Shown here piece after piece: positions 43,848 to 52,419 of a stretch of DNA of 64,000 nucleotides (the first letter of the stretch is position 1; the number at the start of each line of letters is the position of its first letter). The notes beneath the pieces were generated by a model that was not told the origin of the DNA, did no database searches, and saw nothing but the letters and a program-made list of their open reading frames with translations. Both the position numbers and the translations under genes were made by a program. Source of the DNA: Mycobacterium sp. GA-1841 (GTDB lineage: Bacteria; Actinomycetota; Actinomycetes; Mycobacteriales; Mycobacteriaceae); the NCBI RefSeq assembly GCF_001954135.1, contig NZ_MBEQ01000024.1, forward strand, positions 186,001-250,000. Reading direction: 5' to 3'.

Positions 43848-44837
43848 GTGAAGAACATCGTGCTGTGCTTCGACCACACAGATGAACATCCCGGGCTCCG
43901 TGACGCGTCGAATACCGAGATGCTGTTTCGGTTGCTGGACGGCACCGAACAGCTCACTTGGTATCACAGCGGCACGGCGATGCGCCCCGGCAGACGCCTG
44001 ACCCCGGCCTATCGCGGCGACTCGGTGAGCGCGGCGCGAGCCGCCATCGTCGAGGCCTACCGGTTCCTCGGGGATGCATGGGATCCCGGGGATCGCATCT
44101 ACGTCTTCGGCGGGGGCGACGGTGGACACCGCGCCGGGGAGCTGGCCACACTGCTCGGCACGGTCGGCCTGCTGCCCGCGCACTCCGATGACGTGCTGGA
44201 CTACGCGTTGGCCACCTACGTGCTGCCACGCACGGCCCGCACCCCGCAGGACTGGCGCCAGATCAAGGTGTTGGCGGCACAGCTGTTCGGCGATCGCGAT
44301 CCGGCCGTGCCGGTGCGGTTCGTCGGCCTGTGGAACGCCACCGCAACTCCGGGCACGAAACAACACATGGGTCCGTTGCCCACCGTGGAAACCGGGCGGC
44401 ATGCGGTCGGGGTGGACGGCGGACGCCGGACGATCCGGTACTGCGAAAGCCTCGACGAGGTGTGGTTCCGGGGCACGCGAGGCGACGTGACCGGCGGCAA
44501 CGACGCCTGCTGGCCGCTGGCCGACATCGCGCTGGACTGGGTGCTCGACGGCGCGATCGCCGCGGGTCTACAGGTCCTCGAGCGCGGTGCGTGCCCCACT
44601 GATCTCGACGCCCTGGCCGGTACCGCGCCGGTGATCGGCCGGTGCCGCCCACCGCTGGACGCCAAGGTGCACGCCAGCGTCGAGGTGTACCTGCGGTCCC
44701 ACCCGCACTACTGGCGGCGGCTGCCCGCGCGCATCGAATGGGCCGACGTCGAGTGGCTGGCCCGCGGTGAGCGGCTGGTGCACACCCCGGTCACCGCGAC
44801 CGTTGCCCGTGACGTCCTCACCGCCGTCGCGTCCTGA
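43848..44837 (+). CDS. DUF2235 (Tle1-like hydrolase fold) protein, catalytic residues degenerate
   Basis: A 329-residue protein that fits the DUF2235 alpha/beta-hydrolase fold: NIVLCFDHTDEH at the start, TWYHSGTAM, a region GDRIYVFGGGDGGHRAGELA, LWNATATPG, GRHAVGVDGGRRTIRYCE and EVWFRGTRGDVTGGND. In active members the third block is FGFSRGA, the fourth contains a D-T pair and the last has G-x-H-x-D. Here the nucleophile serine is replaced (GGGDGG), the Asp is Asn and the His is Arg. It may be a non-catalytic protein. GTG at 43848 has GGGGG 5 nt upstream; 43809 is an alternative. The 229 nt before it show no other gene. Confidence 0.75.
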   Translation: MKNIVLCFDHTDEHPGLRDASNTEMLFRLLDGTEQLTWYHSGTAMRPGRRLTPAYRGDSVSAARAAIVEAYRFLGDAWDPGDRIYVFGGGDGGHRAGELATLLGTVGLLPAHSDDVLDYALATYVLPRTARTPQDWRQIKVLAAQLFGDRDPAVPVRFVGLWNATATPGTKQHMGPLPTVETGRHAVGVDGGRRTIRYCESLDEVWFRGTRGDVTGGNDACWPLADIALDWVLDGAIAAGLQVLERGACPTDLDALAGTAPVIGRCRPPLDAKVHASVEVYLRSHPHYWRRLPARIEWADVEWLARGERLVHTPVTATVARDVLTAVAS

Positions 44838-44901
44838 TTTCGACCCGAGTTTGCTGGGCCGGACCGCTGCCCACGCCGAAAGTCCGTGATATACCCACTT
44901 G

Positions 44902-45753
44902 GTGGGGATCATCGATGCGGTCACGGAGCGGGGGCGTGAGTTGGCCAGTTTCGAACCGGGTGCGTGGACGGCGCTCGCGGCGTGGGTGGCGATCGTCGTC
45001 GTCGTCATCGCGCTCATCTATGCATGGCGGCAGTATCTGAAAGCCAAGGAGCGGCGGGCCGAGCTGACACAGCCGAATGTGGCGATGTTCATGGAGCCCA
45101 GCAGTGCCGACTGGCATCTGGTGGAGCTGGTGGTCCGCAATTACGGACAACGCCCGGCCTACGGCCTGCGGTTCGAGTTCGCGAATCCGCCGACGGTCGG
45201 CAAGTACGAAAGTTCCTACGACGACAACTATGTCGACATCGTGCCGCTGAACCTGCCCGCCGAGATCCCGTATCTGGCGCCGTCGCAGGAGTGGCGCATC
45301 GTGTGGGATTCGGCGTTGGACCGCAAGGAGCTGGGTGAGGCCATCGCGTCCCGGTTCGACGGAGCGATCACCTATTACGACGAGCCCGGCTCCCCCGGCA
45401 AACCCAGTGGCCGCAAGTTGCGCAACACCGCGGTGCTGGATTGGGCGACGCTGCCGCCGGTGGACCGTATGGAGTTGTTGACCACCCATGATCGGGCCCG
45501 TCGGGAAAAGCAGAAGCTGGAGTTGTTGCGCGGGGTGCTGACGTATTTCCAGTACGCGGCCAAGGAGTCCGACGAGCAGAAGCTGCGCTCGGAGATCAAC
45601 CGCATCAACGCGATGGGTGCCGAGCTGCGGTCACGCTGGCGTGATCGGTACGAGGCCACCCATGACGACGATGACGACGACGATTACGACGATGACGATC
45701 CCGAGACCGATCTGATCAAACCGGCAACCTCCGGCAGCCGTCACCGGGCCTGA
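44902..45753 (+). CDS. Conserved hypothetical membrane-anchored protein with acidic tail
   Basis: A 283-residue protein with a single N-terminal transmembrane helix (about residues 22-43, WTALAAWVAIVVVVIALIYA) followed by a basic stop-transfer stretch. The rest is soluble and contains repeats of acidic residues: the C-terminus has a run of aspartates (in HDDDDDDDYDDDD). A Coiled-coil-like segment REKQKLELLRGVLTYFQYAA is seen. By position it may be the orthologue of M. tuberculosis Rv0633c. No function is recognised. The GTG at 44902 is the likely start. Confidence 0.65.
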   Translation: MGIIDAVTERGRELASFEPGAWTALAAWVAIVVVVIALIYAWRQYLKAKERRAELTQPNVAMFMEPSSADWHLVELVVRNYGQRPAYGLRFEFANPPTVGKYESSYDDNYVDIVPLNLPAEIPYLAPSQEWRIVWDSALDRKELGEAIASRFDGAITYYDEPGSPGKPSGRKLRNTAVLDWATLPPVDRMELLTTHDRARREKQKLELLRGVLTYFQYAAKESDEQKLRSEINRINAMGAELRSRWRDRYEATHDDDDDDDYDDDDPETDLIKPATSGSRHRA

Positions 45754-45775
45754 ACCCACTCGCTACCATCGTGCG

Positions 45776-46486
45776 ATGAGTCCCCTGGTGAGCTATGAGC
45801 TCGACGACGCCGTCGCCACGATCACGATGGACGATGGCAAAGTCAACGCACTGTCTCCGGCGATGCAGGCCGAGATCAGCGGCGCGCTGGATCAGGCAGC
45901 CCAGGCAGCCGCCGGCGGCGAGGTGAAAGCCGTTGTGCTGGCTGGTAATTCAAAGGTGTTCAGCGGCGGATTCGACCTGAGCGTGTTCTCGGCCGGTGAC
46001 GCGGCCGCGACCCTGGGCATGCTCGCCGGCGGGTTCGAACTGGCGGTGCGGTGTCTGACCTTCCCGGTGCCGGTGGTCATGGCCGCGACCGGACATTGCA
46101 TTGCGATGGGCTCGTTTCTGATGTTGTCCGGTGACCACCGGGTCGGCGCGTCGACGGCGCGGTGCCAGGCCAACGAGGTGAAGATCGGGATGACGCTGCC
46201 GATCGCCGCGATCGAGCTCATGCGGATGCGGTTGACGCCGGCGGCTTTTCACCGTGGCATCTCGATGGCCGCGACGTTCAGCGGTGACGCGGCGATCGCG
46301 GGTGGTTGGCTCGACGAGACCGTCGAGGCCGACGCGGTGTTGTCCCGCGCCCAGGAGGTGGCTGCCGAGGCCGCGGCGACGTTGAATGCCGGTGCACATG
46401 TGGCCAGCAAGCTCAAGGCCCGCGCCGGTGCATTGACCGCGATCCGGGCCGGGATCGACGGGCTGGCGACGGAATTCGCGGGCTAG
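45776..46486 (+). CDS. echA3: Enoyl-CoA hydratase/isomerase family protein EchA3
   Basis: Crotonase-fold protein of 236 residues: SYELDDAVATITMDDGKVNA, the oxyanion segment AGNSKVFSGGFDLSVF and GHCIAMGSFLMLSGDHRVG. The usual catalytic glutamates of hydratases are not both obvious, so the reaction (hydration, isomerisation or hydrolysis of acyl-CoA) is open. Orthologue by synteny of Rv0632c. 22 nt after the membrane protein. Confidence 0.88.
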   Translation: MSPLVSYELDDAVATITMDDGKVNALSPAMQAEISGALDQAAQAAAGGEVKAVVLAGNSKVFSGGFDLSVFSAGDAAATLGMLAGGFELAVRCLTFPVPVVMAATGHCIAMGSFLMLSGDHRVGASTARCQANEVKIGMTLPIAAIELMRMRLTPAAFHRGISMAATFSGDAAIAGGWLDETVEADAVLSRAQEVAAEAAATLNAGAHVASKLKARAGALTAIRAGIDGLATEFAG

Positions 46487-46536
46487 GCGCTCTCGGGCTT
46501 TTTCCCCACTTCCGTCACATCTCTGCGGACTCTGCT

Positions 46537-46596
46537 CGCGTGTGAAGCGCTGTGGCGATTTTTCGTCCGTTTTTCCGCCGCAGCGCTACACACGCG
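46537..46596. terminator. Hairpin between convergent echA3 and DUF559 genes
   Basis: Inverted repeat with arms 46537-46557 and 46576-46596 (19 of 21 pairs) and an 18-nt T-rich loop (46558-46575). It reaches into the last codons of the DUF559 gene. It likely ends transcription from both sides. Outer sequence (CTGCTCGCG before the left arm) recalls the type A hairpins but the stem differs. Confidence 0.7.
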
Positions 46597-47425
46597 GGGC
46601 CCAGGCTTTGGCGATCCGACCGAGCACGTTGGCCGCGCCGTCCCGGCGAGTGACCCGAATGACGATCCAACCCATCTCGATCATCTCGTCGATCCGGGCG
46701 ATGTCCTTGCGAAGGGTTTCCGGATCGGTGTGATGGCTACCTTCGTATTCGAGCGCGATCTTCGACTCCGGCCAGGCAAGATCGACCTCGCCGATCACGG
46801 CGCCGTATTCGTTGCAGACGGGATACTGCGTTTGTGGCCGTGGATAACCGGCGCGAACAACCAAGAGCCGCAACCAGGTTTCCTGCGGCGACTCCGCTCC
46901 TGGGTCCACCAACGCGATCGTGGCGCGGGCGCGCTTGATGCCCTTGCGGCCCGAATGGCGTTCCGCCGCCCGCTCGATGTCAGCCACCTTCAGGCGAGTG
47001 GCCCGCGCCAACGCGTCGATTGCCGCGACGGCCGTATCCTCCGGAAACTTGCAGGCCAGATCGACCGCGGTGCGGGCAGGTGTGGTGAGGCGGATATCGC
47101 CGACCCGGCAGATCTCGCCGTCCTCGATCGCGTCGGCCCACGTGACGATCCCGCGGGCCGGCCGTCGATTGTTGGTGTCGATGACATAGGCGGGCAGGCT
47201 CGCGTCGATCCACCGCGCTCCGTGGAATGCCGACGCGGAGAAGCCGGCCAGGACACCGTGCCCGCGGCATCGCAACCAGCACGCCTTGGCCCGCATGAGC
47301 GCAGTCGGCCTGGCGCCCTTGGCAACGTAGATGTCGCGATGAACGGCGACGAACCGGGTCCGCAGTTCGTGCCGCGTCAGTACACCTGAGGCCAGCGCTT
47401 GGCTTCCGACGAATGGATTCCCCAT
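46586..47425 (-). CDS. DUF559-domain protein (Vsr-like endonuclease fold)
   Basis: A 279-residue protein common in mycobacteria. The N-terminal part (ASGVLTRHELRTRFVAVHRD) resembles the AbiEi-type winged-helix/antitoxin-like domain; the C-terminal DUF559 domain has IGEVDLAWPESKIALEYEGS, which fits the PD-(D/E)xK-like nuclease core with D...E-x-G, and ends in RRDGAANVLGRIA. Substrate is unknown. Start at ATG 47425 (MGNPFVGSQAL). It lies between echA3 and the MarR gene, absent from that position in M. tuberculosis. Confidence 0.75.
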   Translation of the reverse strand: MGNPFVGSQALASGVLTRHELRTRFVAVHRDIYVAKGARPTALMRAKACWLRCRGHGVLAGFSASAFHGARWIDASLPAYVIDTNNRRPARGIVTWADAIEDGEICRVGDIRLTTPARTAVDLACKFPEDTAVAAIDALARATRLKVADIERAAERHSGRKGIKRARATIALVDPGAESPQETWLRLLVVRAGYPRPQTQYPVCNEYGAVIGEVDLAWPESKIALEYEGSHHTDPETLRKDIARIDEMIEMGWIVIRVTRRDGAANVLGRIAKAWAPRV

Positions 47426-47477
47426 GGGCGGAGTCTGCCGAGCCCTACCGACAGCTTCACACGCGAATGTTTGATCA

Positions 47478-47502
47478 ATATATGTATGTGCTATGCATAT
47501 AT
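47478..47502. promoter_or_regulatory. AT-rich palindrome before the MarR gene
   Basis: ATATATG (47478-47484) and CATATAT (47496-47502) with 11 nt between, directly before the GTG at 47504. The stretch is far more AT-rich than its surroundings. It looks like a combined promoter (-10-like TATGCATAT) and MarR operator. It also lies 50 nt from the divergent DUF559 start. Confidence 0.6.
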
Positions 47503-47503
47503 A

Positions 47504-47962
47504 GTGCCTCGCTACAACGACCTCGATGAACTGCTGGTGCGGGTCCACCTCCTCCGGCAACGGCCGGGGTGGCGCCGCCGGCTGATCGACGCGTCGGGAA
47601 GCGTTCCGTCATTGTCGACGCTGCGGGTGCTCCGTGCGGTGGAGCAACGGCAGAAGGTCGGGCTGAGCGCATCGGTTGGCGAGGTTGCCGAGTACATGGC
47701 CGTCGAGCACTCGACCGCGAGCCGCACCGTCACGAACGTGGTGAATGCCGGTCTGCTCACCAAATCCCTGGCTCCTGACGATCAACGCCGGTGCGTGCTG
47801 ACGCTCACCGACCAGGGCCGTAAAGCGCTGGCCGAGGTCACCGAACGACGACAACAGATGGTCGCCGAGACGGTGGCCGACTGGCCCGATGCCGAGGTGG
47901 ACCGGCTCGTCGACCTGTTGCAGCAACTGGTCACCGATTTCGAGCGGGGTGTGTGTTCGTGA
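47504..47962 (+). CDS. MarR-family transcriptional regulator
   Basis: A 152-residue winged-helix protein. Core: VGEVAEYMAVEHSTASRTVTNVVNAG, DQRRCVLTLTDQGRKALAEV. GTG at 47504 directly after the operator-like palindrome suggests a leaderless or very short leader; an ATG at 47486 lies inside the palindrome. It overlaps the MFS gene by 4 nt (GTGA), so the two are coupled and it probably represses its own operon. Confidence 0.85.
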   Translation: MPRYNDLDELLVRVHLLRQRPGWRRRLIDASGSVPSLSTLRVLRAVEQRQKVGLSASVGEVAEYMAVEHSTASRTVTNVVNAGLLTKSLAPDDQRRCVLTLTDQGRKALAEVTERRQQMVAETVADWPDAEVDRLVDLLQQLVTDFERGVCS

Positions 47963-49209
47963 CGGCCCAGACCACGGTCCGCCCGCAACCACGCGGAGCC
48001 CTGCGGCTGATGTTCGACCCGGTCTTCGGCGCGTTGTTCTGGGGCAAGATGTTCTCGGTCGTCGCGGTCTGGACGCACGGCATCGTGGCGGCCATCGTGA
48101 TCTTCGACGCCACGGGCTCGGCGGTGATGGTCGGACTGGTCGGTGTCGCGCAGTTCCTCCCCCAGCTCATCCTCAGCCCGACCAGCGGCAAGTGGGCCGA
48201 CATCGGTGACCCGGCCCGTCAGATCCTGTGGGGTCGGGTGCTGTGCATCATCGGGTCGGGTTCCACTGCCGTCTGGCTGGCCGCGGCGCCGGATCTGCAG
48301 GGCACGGCCGCCGCCGTGCCGGTGCTCGTCGGCTCGACCCTCGTCGGCTTCGGTTTCGTCATCGGCGGCCCGGCCATGCAGTCGGTCGTGCCGAGCCTGA
48401 TACGCGACGGCGAATTGCCGACGGCCATGGCACTCAACAGCATTCCGATGACCATCGGCCGCATCCTGGGCCCGGCCATCGGCGCGTTCCTGGCCGCCCG
48501 CCTGGGTGCGGCACCGGGCTTCGCGATCAGCGCGGGCCTGCACGTCATCTTCGCGATCTTCCTGCTGCTGGTCACCTTCCCGGTCCGGCCGGACCGCAGC
48601 CCGCACGGCGATTACCGGGTCCGCGCGGCCCTGGCCCATGTGTGGCGCGACCGTCCGCTGTTGCTCGCGCTGCTGGCGGTGGCGACTGTCGGGTTCGCCT
48701 CCGATCCGTCGATCACGCTCACCCCGTCGATGGCCGAAGACCTCGGCGGCGGCCCCCACCTGGTCGGCGCCCTCTCGGCCGCGTTCGGCATCGGCGCTGC
48801 CCTCGGCATGGTGGTGCTGGCCGCGATGCGCGGAAGGTTGCCCGCCGCTCGAGTGTCGGCGATCGGGCTGTGGCTGCTGGTCGCGGGCTGCGCGCTGTTG
48901 GCGCTGGGCACCGTCACCGTGCTGGCGTTGGGCGGGTTCGCGATTGCGGGGCTCGGGTTTGGCTGGGCGATGACGGGTTTGAGCACAGTGGTTCAGGAGC
49001 GGGCCCCCGAACAGCTGCGGGGCCGGATCATGGCGCTGTGGCTGGTCGGGTTCCTCGGATCACGGCCGTTTGCCGCGGCTCTGCTCGGCGGTGCGGCCGA
49101 CCTGTTCAACGTGCGAGTCGCGTTCGTCATCGCCGGTGCGATCACCCTCGCGGTCGCGCTGACCGCCCGACCGGGCGCGCTGTCGGGGCCAAACACCGCG
49201 CCGCGCTAA
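47959..49209 (+). CDS. MFS transporter
   Basis: A 416-residue major facilitator protein with about 12 hydrophobic helices. The TM2-3 loop has SGKWADIGDPARQILWGR, a variant of the MFS motif A, and the ends show GALFWGKMFSVVAVWTHG and VGFLGSRPFAAALLGG. The size and sequence resemble drug exporters of the enterobactin/EntS type. Substrates are unknown. Coupled to the MarR gene by a 4-nt overlap. It does not belong to the RecBCD cluster, which follows after 24 nt. Confidence 0.87.
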   Translation: MTAQTTVRPQPRGALRLMFDPVFGALFWGKMFSVVAVWTHGIVAAIVIFDATGSAVMVGLVGVAQFLPQLILSPTSGKWADIGDPARQILWGRVLCIIGSGSTAVWLAAAPDLQGTAAAVPVLVGSTLVGFGFVIGGPAMQSVVPSLIRDGELPTAMALNSIPMTIGRILGPAIGAFLAARLGAAPGFAISAGLHVIFAIFLLLVTFPVRPDRSPHGDYRVRAALAHVWRDRPLLLALLAVATVGFASDPSITLTPSMAEDLGGGPHLVGALSAAFGIGAALGMVVLAAMRGRLPAARVSAIGLWLLVAGCALLALGTVTVLALGGFAIAGLGFGWAMTGLSTVVQERAPEQLRGRIMALWLVGFLGSRPFAAALLGGAADLFNVRVAFVIAGAITLAVALTARPGALSGPNTAPR

Positions 49210-49233
49210 CCCGGTCTCCTATCGTGTCTGTCG

Positions 49234-52200
49234 ATGGCATTTCACCTGCACCGGGCCGAGCGCACCGATCTGCTCGCCGACGGGCTGGCAGATCTGCTGA
49301 GCCGATCCCCGGCTGACCCGTTCGCCCAGGAGTTGGTGCTGGTTCCCGCCAAGGGGGTGGAGCGCTGGCTGAGTCAGCGGCTGAGCAACCGGCTGGGCGT
49401 ATGCGCGGCGGTCGAGTTCCGCAACCCGCGGTCGCTGATCGCCGAGCTGACCGGCACCGACGAGGGCGATCCGTGGTCGGCCGACGCCATGGCCTGGCCG
49501 CTGCTCGCGGTGATCGACGAGAACCTCGACCAGCCGTGGCTACAGGCGGTCGCCACACATCTGGGCCACTTCGAGATCGGTGACGAGCATGAGCTTCGCC
49601 AGGGCCGACGCTATGCAGTGGCCCGACGGTTGGCGGGCTTGTTCGCCTCCTATGCGCGGCAACGTCCGCAACTGCTGGCCGAATGGGAGGGTCTGCCCGA
49701 GGACCTGGCCTGGCAGGCCCCGCTGTGGCGGGCGCTGCTGGAGCGGGTCGACGCCGTACCCCCGCACGAACGGCATGCGAAAGCCCTTGCCCGCCTGAGG
49801 GACTCACCCAGCGAGCTACCCGAGCGGCTGTCTCTGTTCGGGCACACCCGCCTGCCGGTCACCGAGATCGAACTGCTCACCGCGCTGGCCACCCACCACG
49901 ATCTGCATCTGTGGCTGCCGCATCCCAGCGACGTGCTGTGGCAGTCCCTGACCCCGCACACCGGTGCGATCCCCCGCCGCCAGGACACCAGCCACCGCGA
50001 CGTGCAGCATCCGCTGTTGGCCACGCTCGGCCGCGACCTGCGCGAACTCCAGCGGGCCCTGCCGGTTCCGGACAGCGACGAATACCTCAGCACCCCAAGC
50101 TATCCCGACACCCTGCTGGGCTGGTTGCAGTCGGATATCGCCGCCAACGCGGTCCGGCCGGCCGGACGCGTCCATCGGCGGGAGGATCGCTCGGTGCAGG
50201 TGCACAGCTGCCACGGCCCGGCGCGGCAGATCGAGGTGCTGCGCGAGGTGCTGCTGGGCCTGCTTGCCGACGATCCGACGCTTGAGCCCCGCGACATCCT
50301 GGTGATGTGCCCCGACATCGAGACATATGCCCCGTTGATCACGGCCGGCTTCGGGTTGGGCGATGTGATCAGAGGTGCGCACCCGGCGCACAAGCTGCGG
50401 GTGCGGCTGGCCGATCGGGCGCTGGTGCAGACCAATCCGCTGCTGTCGGTGGCCGCGTCGGTACTCACCCTGGCCGGCGGACGGGCCACCGCGAGTGAGG
50501 TGCTGAACCTGGCCGAGTCCGCACCGGTGCGGGCCCGGTTCGGGTTCACCGACGACGATCTGGAGGCCGTCACCGCGTGGGTGCGGGAAGCCAACATCCG
50601 GTGGGGCTTCGACCCGGAACACCGCCGTCCGTACGGGGTCGAATTCCTGCACAACACCTGGCGTTTCGGTCTCGACCGGGTGTTGGCCGGGGTGGCGATG
50701 TCCGATGACTCGCACGCGTGGTTGGGCACCACGCTGCCGCTCGACGACGTGAGCAGCAACCGGGTCGAGCTGGCCGGCCGGTTCGCCGATTTCGTCGACA
50801 AACTCAGCCACACCGTCGATCAGCTCAGTGGGGTGCGCCCCTTGCACGAGTGGCTGGCGGCGCTGAGTACCGGGATCGACGCGTTGGCTTTTTCGGATGA
50901 GGAGTGGCCCGCAGCCCAGGTGCAGCGCGAGTTCGCCGAGATCGAAGCGGCCGCCGGTGCCGCGGCAACTCCCCTGCGGCTCAGTGATGTTCGCGCGCTG
51001 CTGGACCGGCACCTGGCCGGTCGGCCGACGCGAGCCAACTTCCGCACCGGCACGCTGACCGTGTGCACCATGGTGCCGATGCGTTCGGTGCCGCACCGCG
51101 TGGTGTGTCTGGTAGGTCTGGACGACGGGGTGTTCCCCCGGTTGGGCGCGGTCGACGGCGACGACGCGCTGGCCCGCGACCCACGCACCGGCGAGCGTGA
51201 CATCCGTTCCGAGGACCGCCAGTTGCTGCTCGACGCCATCGGTGCGGCCACGCAGACCCTCGTCGTCACCTACACCGGTGCCAACGAGTACTCCGGACAG
51301 GCCCGTCCGCCTGCGGTGCCGCTGGCCGAGCTGATCGACACCCTGACAATCACCGCGGAACACCCGGTCGACGTGGTGACCACACATCCTTTGCAGCCCT
51401 TCGACATTCGCAACGTCACGCCGGGTGCCCTGTTGCCCGAGGGGCCGTTCACGTTCGATCCTTCCGCGCTCACCGCCGCGCAGGCCAGCGCCGGCCGTCG
51501 CGCCGACCGGCCGGCATTCTTCGACCAACCCCTGGCGCCGTTACCGGCGGACGACGTCGCGCTGGAGGATCTCGTCACGTTCTTCAAGGATCCGGTGAAG
51601 GGCTTCTTCCGGGCCCTCGACTACACCCTGCCGTGGGATGTCGACGGCGTCTCGGACGTGATGCCGGTGGACATCGACGCCTTGGAGGAGTGGACGGTCG
51701 GCGATCGGATGCTGAGCGACATCCTGCGGGGCATGACGCCGGCCGACGCGCAACACGCCGAGTGGCGCCGCGGCACACTGCCGCCGGGGCAGTTGGGCTG
51801 GCGACGGGCGATCGCCCTACGTGATCGATGTGCCTTGCTGGCCACCGAGGCGCTGCGCTTCCAGACCCAGGACCCGCACGCCCTTGACGTCGACATCGAT
51901 CTGGGTGCCGGGCGCCGGCTGACCGGCACGGTCTCCCCGGTGTTCGATGACCGGCTGGTGTCGGTCACCTATTCCAAGCTCGACGGCAAACACCTGTTGC
52001 AGTCCTGGATCCCATTGTTGGCGTTGGCCGCCGGGTATCCGGACCGCGACTGGTCGGCAGTGTGTATCGGCCGGCCCCGCCGCGGCGACACCCCGCGGGT
52101 CACCGGGCTGGGCCCCCCGGACAACCCGGTCGAGCTGCTGGCCGATCTCGTGGCGATCTACGACGCCGGCCGCCGTGAACCGCTGCCGCTGCCCGTCAAG

Positions 52201-52419
52201 ACCTCCTATGCGTGGGCGGCAGCCCGGCATGCCGGTGACGACCCGGAGCGCGAGGCCGGATTTCGCTGGCGTAGCGGCAGATTCCCCGGCGAAGATGAGG
52301 CGCCGGCGCACGTGCGGGCCTGGGGTCGCGGGGCGCCGCTGAGCCGGCTGGTCGGGTTGGGTGAGTATGCCGAGCGGTTGTGGCTGCCCCTCCTGCATGC
52401 CGAAAGGCAAGCCCAGTGA
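49234..52419 (+). CDS. recC: Exodeoxyribonuclease V gamma subunit RecC
   Basis: Large structural subunit of RecBCD, 1061 residues. The N-terminus MAFHLHRAERTDLLADGLAD is a degenerate UvrD-like domain, with VPAKGVERWLSQRLSNRLGV and later VHSCHGPARQIEVLREVLLG. Motifs for ATP hydrolysis are absent as expected. ATG start 24 nt after the MFS stop. In mycobacteria RecBCD serves single-strand annealing rather than main end resection, which AdnAB does. The end overlaps recB (GTGA). Confidence 0.94.
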   Translation: MAFHLHRAERTDLLADGLADLLSRSPADPFAQELVLVPAKGVERWLSQRLSNRLGVCAAVEFRNPRSLIAELTGTDEGDPWSADAMAWPLLAVIDENLDQPWLQAVATHLGHFEIGDEHELRQGRRYAVARRLAGLFASYARQRPQLLAEWEGLPEDLAWQAPLWRALLERVDAVPPHERHAKALARLRDSPSELPERLSLFGHTRLPVTEIELLTALATHHDLHLWLPHPSDVLWQSLTPHTGAIPRRQDTSHRDVQHPLLATLGRDLRELQRALPVPDSDEYLSTPSYPDTLLGWLQSDIAANAVRPAGRVHRREDRSVQVHSCHGPARQIEVLREVLLGLLADDPTLEPRDILVMCPDIETYAPLITAGFGLGDVIRGAHPAHKLRVRLADRALVQTNPLLSVAASVLTLAGGRATASEVLNLAESAPVRARFGFTDDDLEAVTAWVREANIRWGFDPEHRRPYGVEFLHNTWRFGLDRVLAGVAMSDDSHAWLGTTLPLDDVSSNRVELAGRFADFVDKLSHTVDQLSGVRPLHEWLAALSTGIDALAFSDEEWPAAQVQREFAEIEAAAGAAATPLRLSDVRALLDRHLAGRPTRANFRTGTLTVCTMVPMRSVPHRVVCLVGLDDGVFPRLGAVDGDDALARDPRTGERDIRSEDRQLLLDAIGAATQTLVVTYTGANEYSGQARPPAVPLAELIDTLTITAEHPVDVVTTHPLQPFDIRNVTPGALLPEGPFTFDPSALTAAQASAGRRADRPAFFDQPLAPLPADDVALEDLVTFFKDPVKGFFRALDYTLPWDVDGVSDVMPVDIDALEEWTVGDRMLSDILRGMTPADAQHAEWRRGTLPPGQLGWRRAIALRDRCALLATEALRFQTQDPHALDVDIDLGAGRRLTGTVSPVFDDRLVSVTYSKLDGKHLLQSWIPLLALAAGYPDRDWSAVCIGRPRRGDTPRVTGLGPPDNPVELLADLVAIYDAGRREPLPLPVKTSYAWAAARHAGDDPEREAGFRWRSGRFPGEDEAPAHVRAWGRGAPLSRLVGLGEYAERLWLPLLHAERQAQ

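Noticed and set aside
45662..45702. GAC/GAT-rich tract as a CRISPR-like or microsatellite array
   Set aside because: It is a coding aspartate run without spacers; treated as a protein feature.
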